Shown here in pieces: positions 16,568 to 25,660 of a DNA stretch of 64,000 nucleotides (position 1 is the stretch's first letter; each line of letters begins with the position of its first letter). The notes under the pieces were generated by a model, which saw nothing but the letters and a program-made list of their open reading frames with translations, searched no databases and had not been told where the DNA came from. Source of the stretch: Brevibacillus reuszeri (GTDB taxonomy: Bacteria > Bacillota > Bacilli > Brevibacillales > Brevibacillaceae). The stretch spans positions 684,266-748,265 of the forward strand of contig NZ_LGIQ01000009.1 in the NCBI RefSeq assembly GCF_001187725.1. The letters are read 5' to 3'. A program made the translations under genes and the position numbers.

Positions 16568-17341
16568 ATGAAAGAAATCGAACATAAAATTCAACAGTAT
16601 TGGGACAATCGGGGTAAAGTGGAAACGCTGCGTGAGCAAGAGCGATTCGGGGGTAGCGCAGGTTTTCGAGAACACCCTATCTGGCTTTCTCTTATCCCTG
16701 TTTTACTTAAAAACCCTGCAGAGGGACGAACGATTCGTTGTGTTGCTGACATGGGCAGTGGAACCGGAATTATGGCCGAGCATCTTGCCTCGCTTGGTTA
16801 CAAAGTGATTGCGATTGAAAATGCAGAGAGTCGCGCAAAGCTAGCTACTGAACGTCTGGAGCACTTCCCACATGCAGAGGTTCGGATTGGAGATGCCGTG
16901 AAACCGCCGATTGAGCCAGGCGAAGTCGATGCAGTCATTAGTCGCAATTTAATCTGGCTTCTCCCCAATCCCCTAGCAGCTGTGCAAGCTTGGGGTAAAT
17001 TGGTCGGCCCCAGTGGCAGAGTTGCCGCCATCGATAGCCTGCGGCGCTTGGACAACCGGAGTCGAGTGTTCAAACAGCAGTCTGCCCTTCGCCGTTTTTT
17101 CGGCGTTGATTCCCGCTCCCATAAAGGGAAGCTGCTGTTCTCGTCTGAAGAAGCCACTCCCTTATCGAATATCAAGCATGCAGAGCAGGCTGCCGAAATC
17201 TGGCGACAGGCAGGGGCATCCAATGTTCACGTGGAGGATTTGTCTTGGGTCACTGCTGTAAAATTACATCGTCAATCCTTTTTGCCTCGAAAATGGTCAT
17301 TGACCAGCTATTACGCCGTCCTTGGGGACCAACCTCTGTGA
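16568..17341 (+). CDS. Class I SAM-dependent methyltransferase
   Basis: 257 aa from the ATG at 16568, with AAGGAGG 12 nt upstream. The longer frame back to 16499 overlaps the permease and is less likely. The Rossmann motif I is VADMGSGTGIMAEHLASLGYKVIAIE, followed by AEVRIGDA and ISRNLIWLLPNP (motif IV region). Methyltransferases of this type commonly accompany Fe/B12/cobalt or siderophore ABC operons, but the acceptor substrate is unknown. It is only 41 nt downstream of the permease, so it is co-transcribed. Confidence 0.85.
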   Translation: MKEIEHKIQQYWDNRGKVETLREQERFGGSAGFREHPIWLSLIPVLLKNPAEGRTIRCVADMGSGTGIMAEHLASLGYKVIAIENAESRAKLATERLEHFPHAEVRIGDAVKPPIEPGEVDAVISRNLIWLLPNPLAAVQAWGKLVGPSGRVAAIDSLRRLDNRSRVFKQQSALRRFFGVDSRSHKGKLLFSSEEATPLSNIKHAEQAAEIWRQAGASNVHVEDLSWVTAVKLHRQSFLPRKWSLTSYYAVLGDQPL

Positions 17342-17354
17342 TAACAGTTGGTCC
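17326..17354 (+). terminator. Weak hairpin at the 3' end of the methyltransferase
   Basis: ggaccaac (17326-17333) and gttggtcc (17347-17354) pair around the stop codon, but no T-run follows. It is possibly an mRNA-end stabiliser rather than a terminator. Confidence 0.4.
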
Positions 17355-17433
17355 TCATATGCAAGTAGCTTTTATTTGCCCCTGCCAGTTCCCCTCTTTT
17401 GCTGCATCAAAAATATTAGACGCACGCTCAGTC

Positions 17434-17459
17434 AAAAGACCGCCAATTGGCGGCCTTTT
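17434..17459. terminator. Bidirectional terminator between convergent units
   Basis: aaaag-a-ccgcc-aatt-ggcgg-c-ctttt is an almost perfect palindrome, with T-rich tracts on both strands. Confidence 0.8.
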
Positions 17460-17485
17460 CATTTTGCATTCATAGTTTGCTCGTT

Positions 17486-17803
17486 TTATTCAGCGATTAG
17501 GGAAACCTTTTCCCATGCCTCTATTTCATCAATACGTTTGCGCAAAGCATCGCGAATGCCATATGTGGCTACTGATCCTACCGGGAAATGGACAGGTGGG
17601 TTATCACTTTTAACCATGGCGATAATGGCTTCAACGGCCTTCTGCTGATCTCCCTTTTTCACATCTGCATAGCTCTTATCGAAGGCATCGTAGATCGGCT
17701 TGTATTCCGGCAAAGACTCTGCCAGTATGCGGGAGTTGCCCATGAATTCGGTTTGGAAAATGCCCGGCTCCACAATCGTTGTCTTGATCCCAAACGGGTC
17801 CAG
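17486..17803 (-). pseudogene. C-terminal remnant of a short-chain dehydrogenase/reductase
   Basis: About 105 codons (LDPFGIKTTIVEPGIFQTEFMGNS..., ending ALRKRIDEIEAWEKVSLIAE) match the last third of classical SDR oxidoreductases. They include the substrate-loop phrase after the missing YxxxK helix. The Rossmann GxxxGxG region and the catalytic Ser/Tyr/Lys are absent. The remnant begins directly after the stop codon of the class A hydrolase gene, suggesting a deletion joint there. Confidence 0.7.
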
Positions 17804-18679
17804 CTATGCGTTCACGAAATGATCGTATGCAGCTCTTGCTATTCGACCAATCGTCCGCTCTCCTTCTTCCATCGACGGGTTGTCTTTTGACAGGACCGCG
17901 ATCGAGAAAGCCCCTTTGTTATCCGGCAAATAGACAACACCGACATCGTTGACGACACTGCTGAGTGTACCCGTCTTATGCGCAACCTTGGCCTTGCCGG
18001 GGAGCATATAAGGCAGCCGACTGTTAAACTGCTGACGGAAGAGGATATCCAGCATGCCATCGCACGCTTGCTCAGAGATCAGTTCTTTTAGCGCAATCAG
18101 CTCTACTAGCTTTGCCATATCTACCGGGGTACCGACGTTGTTACGCGGGTCCGCCTGAAAAACGATACTGCTTGGATCAAACTGCCATGCCTTTATTTGG
18201 TTAAGCGCTTGCTGTGAATAAGCTGATGGCTCCATTCCTACGCACAGGCTAAGCAGATCCCAGCAGCTATGATGGATGTGAACATCTGCTAAACCCAGCT
18301 CTCTCATATACGCCGTTACCTGATCAGTTCCTACCAGCTTGAGGAGTTGATCTGTCGCCAGGTTGTCGCTGACAATGATCATGAGCATGGCTAAATCCTT
18401 AACGGTTACTTCCACGCCTAAATGTAGCTCTTGCAACACACCAGAACCCGGGACCATATCTTCCTCGGTGATTTTGATTCGATCCTCCAGGGATAGCTTG
18501 CCTGCTTCCACGTCCCGGTATAAGGCTGCGAGAATTGGAATTTTGAATGTACTGGCTAGTTGAAACAACTGATCGCCGTTGATACTCGCTGCTTCTCCCG
18601 TTTGTAGGTGCTTGACGGCGACACCAAACGTTCCAGATACATCACTTATCACGTCCAGCAATTTTTGCTCTAAGCTCAT
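17804..18679 (-). CDS. Cytoplasmic class A beta-lactamase-fold serine hydrolase
   Basis: 291 aa from the ATG at 18679 (AGAGGAGA upstream). All three penicillin-interacting motifs are present: S-T-F-K (LASTFKIPIL), S-D-N (IIVSDNLATDQ) and K-T-G (VAHKTGTLSSV). No signal peptide is visible, unlike true beta-lactamases. The sequence between SDN and KTG is not the usual ExxLN, so it more likely hydrolyses peptides or esters. It is the last intact member of a peptide-catabolism operon and starts 20 nt after the S9 peptidase stop. Confidence 0.82.
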   Translation of the reverse strand: MSLEQKLLDVISDVSGTFGVAVKHLQTGEAASINGDQLFQLASTFKIPILAALYRDVEAGKLSLEDRIKITEEDMVPGSGVLQELHLGVEVTVKDLAMLMIIVSDNLATDQLLKLVGTDQVTAYMRELGLADVHIHHSCWDLLSLCVGMEPSAYSQQALNQIKAWQFDPSSIVFQADPRNNVGTPVDMAKLVELIALKELISEQACDGMLDILFRQQFNSRLPYMLPGKAKVAHKTGTLSSVVNDVGVVYLPDNKGAFSIAVLSKDNPSMEEGERTIGRIARAAYDHFVNA

Positions 18680-18699
18680 AGTGGTTCTCCTCTCGTCTC

Positions 18700-20805
18700 T
18701 CACTTTTCGTTTGCCAGAGAAGCTTGCTCTTTCGAAACAGGCAACCGAGCGTTAATGAATTCAAACATGGCTTCCAATCGCGCTTGTCGCAAGGAAGGGA
18801 TTCCGTTTTGCAAAACCCCATGGCTGGAGTGTGGTATGCGAAGCAGCTCCACTTCTCCACCTTGCTTTTTAATATGCGTGTAAAACTGTTCTGCCTGTTC
18901 AAGCGGGCAGCGCAGGTCATCATCAGAATGAAGCAGCAGCAGCGGCGTTTTTACATTTTGCACATAGGCCAAAGGTGAGAACTTCCAAAGGGTTTCCAGG
19001 TCCGTCATGCCGAGGAACTCCATATCCAGAAAGTCTGGACCGATATCGCTCGTTCCGTACATGGAAATCCAGTTGGAGATGCAGCCTTCTGAAACAGCGG
19101 CAAAAAACTGATCAGTATGTGTGACGAGCCAGTTCACCATAAAGCCGCCATAGCTAAGCCCGTTAATAGCTACGCGTTCTCTGTCAATAAAATCGTATCT
19201 CTTGGCTGCTTCGTCCAGTCCATTCAAAATATCAGCCATGTCCTTGCCGCCGTAATCGCCATGGACAGAATGCGTAAACTCTGCGCCAAAGCCCGAACTG
19301 CCGCGCGGGTTTGTATAAACGACAGCGTAGCCATTTGCGGCAAACAGCTGCATTTGGTGGAAAAATGTATAGCCAAACATGGAGTGTGGGCCACCATGGA
19401 TGTCCAAGAGTACCGGATATTTTTCACCTGGCTTGAGGTTTGCTGGCTTCAGCACAAACCCTTGGATTTGCCAGCCATCCTCGGAAGTATACGAAAATGC
19501 TTCCGGTAGAGAGACAGTAAGCTCAGCCAAGAGCTCATCATTGCAATCATCCAGACGCACTTCATTCTCAGGAAAAATAGCTTCATATTCGGTCGAAAAC
19601 TCTTCTTTCGGTGATCTGAGCTTTCTTACCACTTCAGCTGCTTGTGAAAGCTTCACCGAAGCTATTTTTCCAGGGTGCTGCACGGTTGAGTAAGCGATAG
19701 CAACTGTCTCTTTCCCGTCATAGGAAAAATGGAAAATCGTGCGTTCTCCGCCAATAACAGTAACCGCGGGCGAATTGCGATCCTCAGTGGAAAAACGGAC
19801 AATCTCGTTTTTTCCTTGGCGGGTACTCAGTGCAAAAACATAGCGACTGTCATCGGACCACTTTGGCACTGGCGTGTACCTCAGAGAGCGCATATCGGTG
19901 AAAGTGAGATCAGTCAGGGTATCGGGAAAATCATTACTTAGGCAAACCGGGTCTCCCCCACCAGCTGGAAGGACAAACATCTCTTTGTGGTCGATATTGC
20001 TTGCGACAAATGCCAGTTTTTTTGCATCTGGAGAATAAGAGAGGTACGAAACTCGGAGCCCTTTGTAGAGAAGCTCCACATCCCCTCCGTCAATCGCGAC
20101 CCGATAAATTTGTCCACCAAAAGCTTGCTGTTCATTCTGGTTTGAATTGGCGATAAAAGCGATATGCTTTCCGGTTGGCGAAACAGTCGGTTCAAAAATA
20201 TCGTAAGGACCGTCCGTGATCTGTGTGTGCAAACCTGTTTCGATATCAATGGCAACGATTTGACGTACAAAAGCCTTTTGCAAACCAGCAGCGTCGAGCT
20301 TGTAGTACAGTCGATCAAAGCGTTTAGGGCCGTTCACCCACTGCCTGTTTTCCTGATCGATGCGCTCATTTGCTTCTTTGGCTGTCACCTCGGCATCGTA
20401 GACCTCAATACTTGCCCCTTGTGCAACAGGGACTATTCCATAGATGGTCTTTCCGTCTGGTGCCCAAGAAATCGAGCTGATCCCTTGACAAAAACGGCTT
20501 ACTTGACGTGCTTCACCACCATCTAGTGAAAGCAGCCAGAGCTGCGTTCCAAAAGCTCGGTTGGAAAGAAAGGCGATCGTCCTGCTATCCGGTGACCACA
20601 CTGGGTAGATATTGCGTGTACCAGTAGAAGTTAACACACGACGTGTTTGCCCTTGTGCATCAGACAGCCAAAGCTGTGTTTCATAATCATCTGTCTTTTT
20701 TCGAACGACGGTTTTTTCGTATACAACGTGCTGACCATCTGGTGAGATTGTAGGCTTGCTCGGCCATTGGAACTTGTAAATGTCTGCTGCAGTTACTGTT
20801 CTCAT
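18700..20805 (-). CDS. S9 family acylaminoacyl-type peptidase
   Basis: 701 aa. An N-terminal beta-propeller of repeated PDG/SPDS blades spans about 1-410 (SPDGQHVVY, SPDSRTIAFLSN, APDGKTIYGIV). A C-terminal alpha/beta hydrolase spans about 430-701 with the nucleophile in NGLSYGGFM, Asp in LLLHSDDDLRCP and His in PHSSHG. These are the marks of acylaminoacyl peptidase/DppV-like prolyl oligopeptidases, which remove residues from short or N-blocked peptides in the cytoplasm. It is the third gene of the operon 23385-17804, 54 nt after the serine hydrolase. Confidence 0.9.
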   Translation of the reverse strand: MRTVTAADIYKFQWPSKPTISPDGQHVVYEKTVVRKKTDDYETQLWLSDAQGQTRRVLTSTGTRNIYPVWSPDSRTIAFLSNRAFGTQLWLLSLDGGEARQVSRFCQGISSISWAPDGKTIYGIVPVAQGASIEVYDAEVTAKEANERIDQENRQWVNGPKRFDRLYYKLDAAGLQKAFVRQIVAIDIETGLHTQITDGPYDIFEPTVSPTGKHIAFIANSNQNEQQAFGGQIYRVAIDGGDVELLYKGLRVSYLSYSPDAKKLAFVASNIDHKEMFVLPAGGGDPVCLSNDFPDTLTDLTFTDMRSLRYTPVPKWSDDSRYVFALSTRQGKNEIVRFSTEDRNSPAVTVIGGERTIFHFSYDGKETVAIAYSTVQHPGKIASVKLSQAAEVVRKLRSPKEEFSTEYEAIFPENEVRLDDCNDELLAELTVSLPEAFSYTSEDGWQIQGFVLKPANLKPGEKYPVLLDIHGGPHSMFGYTFFHQMQLFAANGYAVVYTNPRGSSGFGAEFTHSVHGDYGGKDMADILNGLDEAAKRYDFIDRERVAINGLSYGGFMVNWLVTHTDQFFAAVSEGCISNWISMYGTSDIGPDFLDMEFLGMTDLETLWKFSPLAYVQNVKTPLLLLHSDDDLRCPLEQAEQFYTHIKKQGGEVELLRIPHSSHGVLQNGIPSLRQARLEAMFEFINARLPVSKEQASLANEK

Positions 20806-20859
20806 TTCTCATCGCTCCCTTTTATCAACAGTTGTTGGTTACGTGACATGTGACTCGAA

Positions 20860-22296
20860 TTAAACAGGCTGCGGCTTTGCTGCTTTCGGAATTTGGCGGA
20901 AACCAAAGCTGATGCGAATCACGTTATTATTGCTATCCCTGATATACCGAACAGTCGCTGCCGATCCTCTGCGTTTGACTAAAAAGAGGTCTTCGCCAAT
21001 TGGTTTCATCAGCATTGATTGGTTATCCTCCGTTACGAGCTTGAAGGCTCCGTCTTCCTGGATAATCGTGAGCTTTGAGCCCTCATTGGAATGATATTCA
21101 CCTGTAAAGTCCTCCACCCGATCAAGAGGAACCTCGTAATCGTTCTCAGGCATATGAGATGCATCAACTGCGCGATCCGCAAATGCATTGATTGCGCCGT
21201 TCATCAGTGCCGTAGCAGGTGATGCAACGAGGTTGGTGAGTACGATACCTGTGATGCCTTCTTCTGGAAGTACATGCATTTGTGCTTGAACTCCTTTGAT
21301 GCTGCCGCCGTGCTCGACCAAAAGTGTGCCATGATAATCTGGGGCAATCATTAGGCCGTAGCCGTAGTAGCAACCCTGTTCGCATTGAATAAAAGGCGTC
21401 ACCATCTGCTTAACACTGTCCTCTGTCAAAATCCGTGCGTTGCCAGCAAGACCGCCCGTGCGGTAAATGTCCGCGTACTTCAACATATCTCGTACAGTCG
21501 ATTTGAGAAATCCAGCAGCACGCATGGCTGGTGCATCCCACCAGTTGTCTGAGAGGAACACTTCTTTCTCTCCGTCCTTGGTTTTGGCAGCATAGATAGA
21601 GGTAATCGTCGCTGACTCATCCAGCTCATTCAGCAAGAAAACACTGTCCTTCATTCCTGCTGGCTCCAGTATGTGTTCTTTCATATACGTTTCGTAAGAT
21701 TTACCGCTGAGGCGTTCGATGATCACGCCAAGCATGGCATAAGATTCGTTAGAATAGCTGAATTCGGTGCCCGGAGCTCCGAGTAATTCGAAGTCCTGCT
21801 CAGCCATATAATCAAACAGTTCAGCGTACGTATCGACAGGAACGATCTTCGCAAGGCTGTATTTATCCTGCTCATTGTGTTCAAACTCAGGATCAAGCTC
21901 AATACTACGCTTCAGTGCTGCCGCCAGTGTAGACATAGGTGGCAGACCAGCCGAATGGGTCATTAAATGATGAATGGTCATTTGCTCAACCACATCGCCG
22001 ACTTTTAGACGAAATTCAGGGAGGTACTTAATAACCGGATCATGGACGGACAGCTTCCCTGCTTCCTGCAGCTGCATAATAGCCATGCAGGTGAACGATT
22101 TGGTGATCGAACCGATACCAAAAATGGTATCCAGTGTTACTTCCAGCTGCTCACTAGCGTTGCGATAGCCCACACCTTTTCCATAAACAAGCTCTCCGTC
22201 TTTGGCAAGGCCAATCGCCACACCCGGTACCTTCTCTTCCAGGACCAATTTGTCAACGAATGTCTCATAGGTAGAAATCCATTTTTCGTTTGCCAT
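20860..22296 (-). CDS. Serine hydrolase of the class C beta-lactamase/DD-peptidase fold
   Basis: 478 aa without a signal peptide. Motifs are S-I-T-K (GIGSITKSFTC), Y-S-N (FSYSNESYAMLG) and H-G-G (VEHGGSIKGVQ), the class C/EstB/D-aminopeptidase arrangement, followed by a ~100-residue C-terminal beta domain (FTGEYHSNEGSKLTI). Related enzymes cleave D-amino-acid peptides or esters. Its neighbours (M19 dipeptidase upstream, S9 peptidase downstream) favour a peptide substrate. Confidence 0.87.
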   Translation of the reverse strand: MANEKWISTYETFVDKLVLEEKVPGVAIGLAKDGELVYGKGVGYRNASEQLEVTLDTIFGIGSITKSFTCMAIMQLQEAGKLSVHDPVIKYLPEFRLKVGDVVEQMTIHHLMTHSAGLPPMSTLAAALKRSIELDPEFEHNEQDKYSLAKIVPVDTYAELFDYMAEQDFELLGAPGTEFSYSNESYAMLGVIIERLSGKSYETYMKEHILEPAGMKDSVFLLNELDESATITSIYAAKTKDGEKEVFLSDNWWDAPAMRAAGFLKSTVRDMLKYADIYRTGGLAGNARILTEDSVKQMVTPFIQCEQGCYYGYGLMIAPDYHGTLLVEHGGSIKGVQAQMHVLPEEGITGIVLTNLVASPATALMNGAINAFADRAVDASHMPENDYEVPLDRVEDFTGEYHSNEGSKLTIIQEDGAFKLVTEDNQSMLMKPIGEDLFLVKRRGSAATVRYIRDSNNNVIRISFGFRQIPKAAKPQPV

Positions 22297-22341
22297 GAAT
22301 CGATTCCTCCATCACGGTTTTTTTATTGAAAAGCATTGCTT

Positions 22342-23385
22342 TTACTTCCAAACGTCCTGGTATACACGCTCAAAATTCTTTCCTAAAATTCCTTCGATCT
22401 GCTCATCTGTATATCCGCGTTCGACAAGTCCTGTCGTCAACTGAGGTACGGATTGATGTCCCTTGACCACATCAAATGGCTTACGAGGCGCATGCTTCAG
22501 GCTTTCTGGCGAGACGTATTTCATGAAGTCATCGCATAAATCAAGACCAAGACCGACATGCTCGGCCCCAACCAGCTTTGCAATATAATCAACGTGATTG
22601 AGTAACGAGTTGACATTTGCTTCCTCGTCACTGTCGGCAGTAAAGAAGTTATTTGCGTTCATTCCGATAACGCCGTTGCGTACTGCGAGTGCTTTAATCT
22701 GCTCGTCGGTCAGATTGCGCATGGAATTCGCGAGACTGCGGCAATTGGAATGAGACGCAATCACCGGCTTTTTCGCGATCTCCATCACATCCCAGAAGCC
22801 TTCATCATTGAGGTGACTTACATCGATAATCATCCCCATGGCTTCTGCTTCTTCAATTAAGCGCACACCGAAATCTGTAATTCCTCCCTTTTTCCCCTCG
22901 CGAACGGGAGAAAAAAAGCTGCCATCCCCGACGTAATTGCGTCTGCTCCACACGAGTCCAAGCAGCCTCACACCCAGCTCATAAAAAATTCGCAGCAGAC
23001 TTAGATCATTTGAAAGCGGTTCCGCGCCTTCCAATGACAAAATAAAAGCGACCTTTCCTTGCTCTCTTGCAGTGTTGAGGTCCTCCATTGTTTTACACAG
23101 CATGATTTTGTCAGAGGACTCTAAAGCTTCCTCATGCATGGCGCTAATTTGATTCAATGCCTTGCGCAGACCCATTTCCGGTAAAAACTCGTTGTCTACA
23201 AAGATAGCGGCAACAATCGTTTTGACACCGCCTTGTTCAAATGCAGGCAGATAATCTGTCTCGATCACCCGTTTTCGTCCTCGTGATCGCTGAATCTCCA
23301 CATCCATCAACAGATCAAAATGCCCATCAATGATTTGAGCAGCACGTTGTAGCTGCTGTACCCGTTCCGCGGCCTGCACTCCCAT
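22342..23385 (-). CDS. Membrane dipeptidase-type metallopeptidase (M19, renal dipeptidase family)
   Basis: About 347 aa. IDGHFDLLMD supplies the first His/Asp metal pair (an Asn is more usual between them), LSLEGAEPL the bridging Glu, DVSHLNDEGFWDV and ASHSNCRSL the further His ligands, and GLGLDLCDD the late Asp. M19 enzymes hydrolyse L-D and other dipeptides and often sit in D-peptide scavenging operons. The ATG at 23385 (AGGGAT upstream) is preferred; the ATG at 23400 is only one base from its purine-rich site. It is first gene of the operon. Confidence 0.88.
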   Translation of the reverse strand: MGVQAAERVQQLQRAAQIIDGHFDLLMDVEIQRSRGRKRVIETDYLPAFEQGGVKTIVAAIFVDNEFLPEMGLRKALNQISAMHEEALESSDKIMLCKTMEDLNTAREQGKVAFILSLEGAEPLSNDLSLLRIFYELGVRLLGLVWSRRNYVGDGSFFSPVREGKKGGITDFGVRLIEEAEAMGMIIDVSHLNDEGFWDVMEIAKKPVIASHSNCRSLANSMRNLTDEQIKALAVRNGVIGMNANNFFTADSDEEANVNSLLNHVDYIAKLVGAEHVGLGLDLCDDFMKYVSPESLKHAPRKPFDVVKGHQSVPQLTTGLVERGYTDEQIEGILGKNFERVYQDVWK

Positions 23386-23416
23386 TCCCCTATCCCTCAT
23401 TCCCCTTGTAAAAATT

Positions 23417-23459
23417 CCGCCTAGGCGGCTTCACAATCCCTCTATGAAGTGTAAACTTC
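23417..23459. promoter_or_regulatory. Two short palindromes in the leader of the dipeptidase operon
   Basis: ccgcctaggcgg (23417-23428) is a perfect 12-bp palindrome. gaagt-gtaa-acttc (23446-23459) is an imperfect inverted repeat. They lie 32-75 bp before the operon start and could be operators; no regulator is identified. Confidence 0.35.
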
Positions 23460-23606
23460 TTTATGATCTAATATCAGAAGTTTATGCTCTAATTCCAATA
23501 TTATATTTTTTCCCCCACCTTTTTCAAGACACAAGATTTATAATTTTCTTGAAAATATGATCATCTTGCATGCAGATCAACTTCCAAGCTGAATTTGCAT
23601 AGAATA

Positions 23607-23645
23607 AGCCTGTTCAAACACGAAAGGCGAAGTGTTCGACAGGCT
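23607..23645 (-). terminator. Hairpin after the C39-like peptidase gene
   Basis: agcctgttcaaacac pairs with gtgttcgacaggct, with one bulge. Only a weak U-tract (TTATT) follows on the minus strand. Confidence 0.55.
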
Positions 23646-23667
23646 TATAAAATAACTTGGCTACCTT

Positions 23668-24273
23668 TTAAGAAACCTTGATTAATACTCCACGGTTGGC
23701 ATAAAAACGTGAAAAGTCTTCAAGACTTGCATGAACATTTTCCTGACTAGCGGCTGTATGTCCGGAAGGATTGTGAAAAATGACTTCCCGCTGACGGTCA
23801 TCCTTGTCAAATACGTACACAAGATGTCCCCCTTGCTTTGGTGGCGTCACCTCTGGAGTACGGATACTGGGATGAACAGAAGCGAGATACACATAGCCAT
23901 GACCGAGCAAGTCGTATATTTCTTCGATTGGCGTATGCTCCTTTACCTCAGCGTGAAGGGAAAACTTCTCTCCGATATAAGTAACGAATGGGCGATAAAT
24001 CAAGCCCTTAATAGAACCGTCCTCGGTGATTGTGTATCCTCCGTATTCTTGGCACCGCTTGGTCAGCTCAATCGTAGGAATCGTGATATTGCGCCACTGT
24101 GCAAGCAGCATTTTCAGACATGCCATTCCGCAAATATGGGAACACCACCGCGCATATTCATTCTGATCCGCTGCACCCGATGTTTGCCAGGAAGGATCAT
24201 CTGCAGGATGCCGTTTCCCTGATAAAAAATCCGGTATGAACTCGCGCGACTCAAATTGTCCAAAATAGTGCAT
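23668..24273 (-). CDS. C39-like cysteine peptidase family protein
   Basis: 201 aa; ATG with GGGAGGG upstream. Papain-fold signature: Cys in WCSHICGMACLKMLL, His in KQGGHLVYVFD, and the Asn/Asp position in VIFHNPSGH. C39 peptidases usually trim bacteriocin leaders when fused to ABC exporters. This one is stand-alone, without membrane segments, and its substrate is unknown. It is a monocistronic unit between the dipeptidase operon and an unrelated lipoprotein. Confidence 0.78.
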   Translation of the reverse strand: MHYFGQFESREFIPDFLSGKRHPADDPSWQTSGAADQNEYARWCSHICGMACLKMLLAQWRNITIPTIELTKRCQEYGGYTITEDGSIKGLIYRPFVTYIGEKFSLHAEVKEHTPIEEIYDLLGHGYVYLASVHPSIRTPEVTPPKQGGHLVYVFDKDDRQREVIFHNPSGHTAASQENVHASLEDFSRFYANRGVLIKVS

Positions 24274-24443
24274 GGCAACGACCCTCCCGTTTCTATCATC
24301 TACTCACGTTTCCCAAATCCTATCACGCAGCGCTTGCGAGATTCAATACACATCTACAGAAAGTAGTATTCATGAATGAATGAATGGGAATGAATGAAAA
24401 AATGACAAAAATTGTATATGATAACTAGAAGAGGTGATCCCAC

Positions 24444-25001
24444 ATGAAAAAAAGCATAACAAGCATATGTGCCATACTCTTGCTCTTTGGCACAAGTGCT
24501 TGTAGTTCTGTAACCAATCAAGAAGCTGAAACGCCAACCACTCAGACCCAGGTAGTACAACATCCGACAGAGCAACAAAACGATTCAGAAAGCACTGGTA
24601 AACAGAATCAATCAGAAAGTCAGAAAAAAATCTCCAATTATTTGGAGACAGAATGCCAAAAAGCATTTTCTCCGTACTATCAGCTCCTGGAATACCAAAT
24701 GACAGATTATCAGGAGACAACAGTGAACGGGAGTGTTGAAGCAACTTTTGCGTATAAGTTGATATACAAAAACTATGAGAAAGATCCTGACACCGTTGAT
24801 TACATTAAAGAAGCAAAGGCAAATGGCGATCCTCGTTACCAGCAGCTATACAAAGAGTATGGTCAGCCAAAAGAAATGAATTTCGAACTAAAGGCCGTTC
24901 TCGATCCTGCCAGCTCCATCTCCCTTTATAGCAATACGAGTCCAAAGGGTGCTCCCAAATGGGAAAGCGTCGTTATGACTGATTATATTTTGAGCAAATA
25001 G
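24444..25001 (+). CDS. Hypothetical lipoprotein
   Basis: 185 aa. Signal peptide and lipobox GTSAC (Cys about residue 20), then a low-complexity Gln/Thr/Ser/Glu linker to residue ~55 and a compact C-terminal domain of ~125 residues that I do not recognise. The ATG at 24444 follows GAGGTGATC. The upstream DNA contains short ATGA iterations (24373-24400). It is flanked by minus-strand genes, so it is transcribed alone. Confidence 0.75.
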   Translation: MKKSITSICAILLLFGTSACSSVTNQEAETPTTQTQVVQHPTEQQNDSESTGKQNQSESQKKISNYLETECQKAFSPYYQLLEYQMTDYQETTVNGSVEATFAYKLIYKNYEKDPDTVDYIKEAKANGDPRYQQLYKEYGQPKEMNFELKAVLDPASSISLYSNTSPKGAPKWESVVMTDYILSK

Positions 25002-25065
25002 ATTCAAACTTGGCATCCGTCAGAAGCAGCTGCCACCCTGCTCTCGCACACTTATACTTTTTGCA

Positions 25066-25647
25066 TTAAGCTCGTGTGCGCAGCTGCGCTCTTACGGCCA
25101 TCAGGGCAAAGCCCAGAAGGTTTTCACCTCGCCACCGTTCTGGCTGCTCAGCGTGTGGGTGATCTTGAGCCATTCCGATGCCCCATACGCGATCATAGGG
25201 GCTCGCTTCTACGATGATCCGATCTCCTGTTCCCAAAAGATATTCCAGCAATTCAGGATGCTGGCTGAATTTTAACAGATTTGCCTGACGTACTATCGAC
25301 GTCTTGTTTTCATCCCAAACACGCTCATGAAATGAATGAACCCGACGACCAAGTACCTTGGCTTGTTTCGGATGACCAGCTTTCAATATCTCATCGCGGA
25401 TGGTAAGATCACCGAACAGCTCCGCTTTTTTCGCCATCATATAATGCTCAGCCGTGCGGTACGTCGTATCGTCCTCAACAAAAGCAGCAGGATACCATTG
25501 GCTGAAGCAGGTTTTATCGATCACATCCGTGTTCTTTTTGGTGTTGCCCCAAAAGAATACATATTTCAATCGCGTATGATTCGATGCTTTGATCAGCATC
25601 TGAACATCTTGTATCAGTTCCATTTCCCCTACACCTCGTTCTTTCAT
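25066..25647 (-). CDS. NADAR (YbiA-like) family protein
   Basis: 193 aa. The NADAR core is clear: YVFFWGN, CFSQWYPAAFVEDDTTYRTAEHYMMAKKAELFGD, VWDENKTSIVRQANLLKFSQHPELLEYLLGTGDRIIVEASPYDRVWGIGM and ENLLGFALMAVR. Members hydrolyse N-glycosidic bonds of ADP-ribose-like or riboflavin-pathway intermediates; some act on ADP-ribosylated nucleic acids. Two starts fit: 25647 (AAGGAA upstream) and 25623 (GAGGTG upstream). It lies 13 nt after the YwqG gene, same strand. Confidence 0.88.
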   Translation of the reverse strand: MKERGVGEMELIQDVQMLIKASNHTRLKYVFFWGNTKKNTDVIDKTCFSQWYPAAFVEDDTTYRTAEHYMMAKKAELFGDLTIRDEILKAGHPKQAKVLGRRVHSFHERVWDENKTSIVRQANLLKFSQHPELLEYLLGTGDRIIVEASPYDRVWGIGMAQDHPHAEQPERWRGENLLGFALMAVRAQLRTRA

Positions 25648-25660
25648 CTTCTTTTCCTTT

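Noticed and set aside
17803..17804. Fusion of the class A hydrolase with the SDR remnant
   Set aside because: A TAG stop separates them; the SDR piece simply begins after the stop and has no start or ribosome site.
24373..24400. ATGA-rich microsatellite as a phase-variation tract
   Set aside because: Only irregular, short iterations lying upstream of the ribosome site; no evidence for frame or promoter switching.
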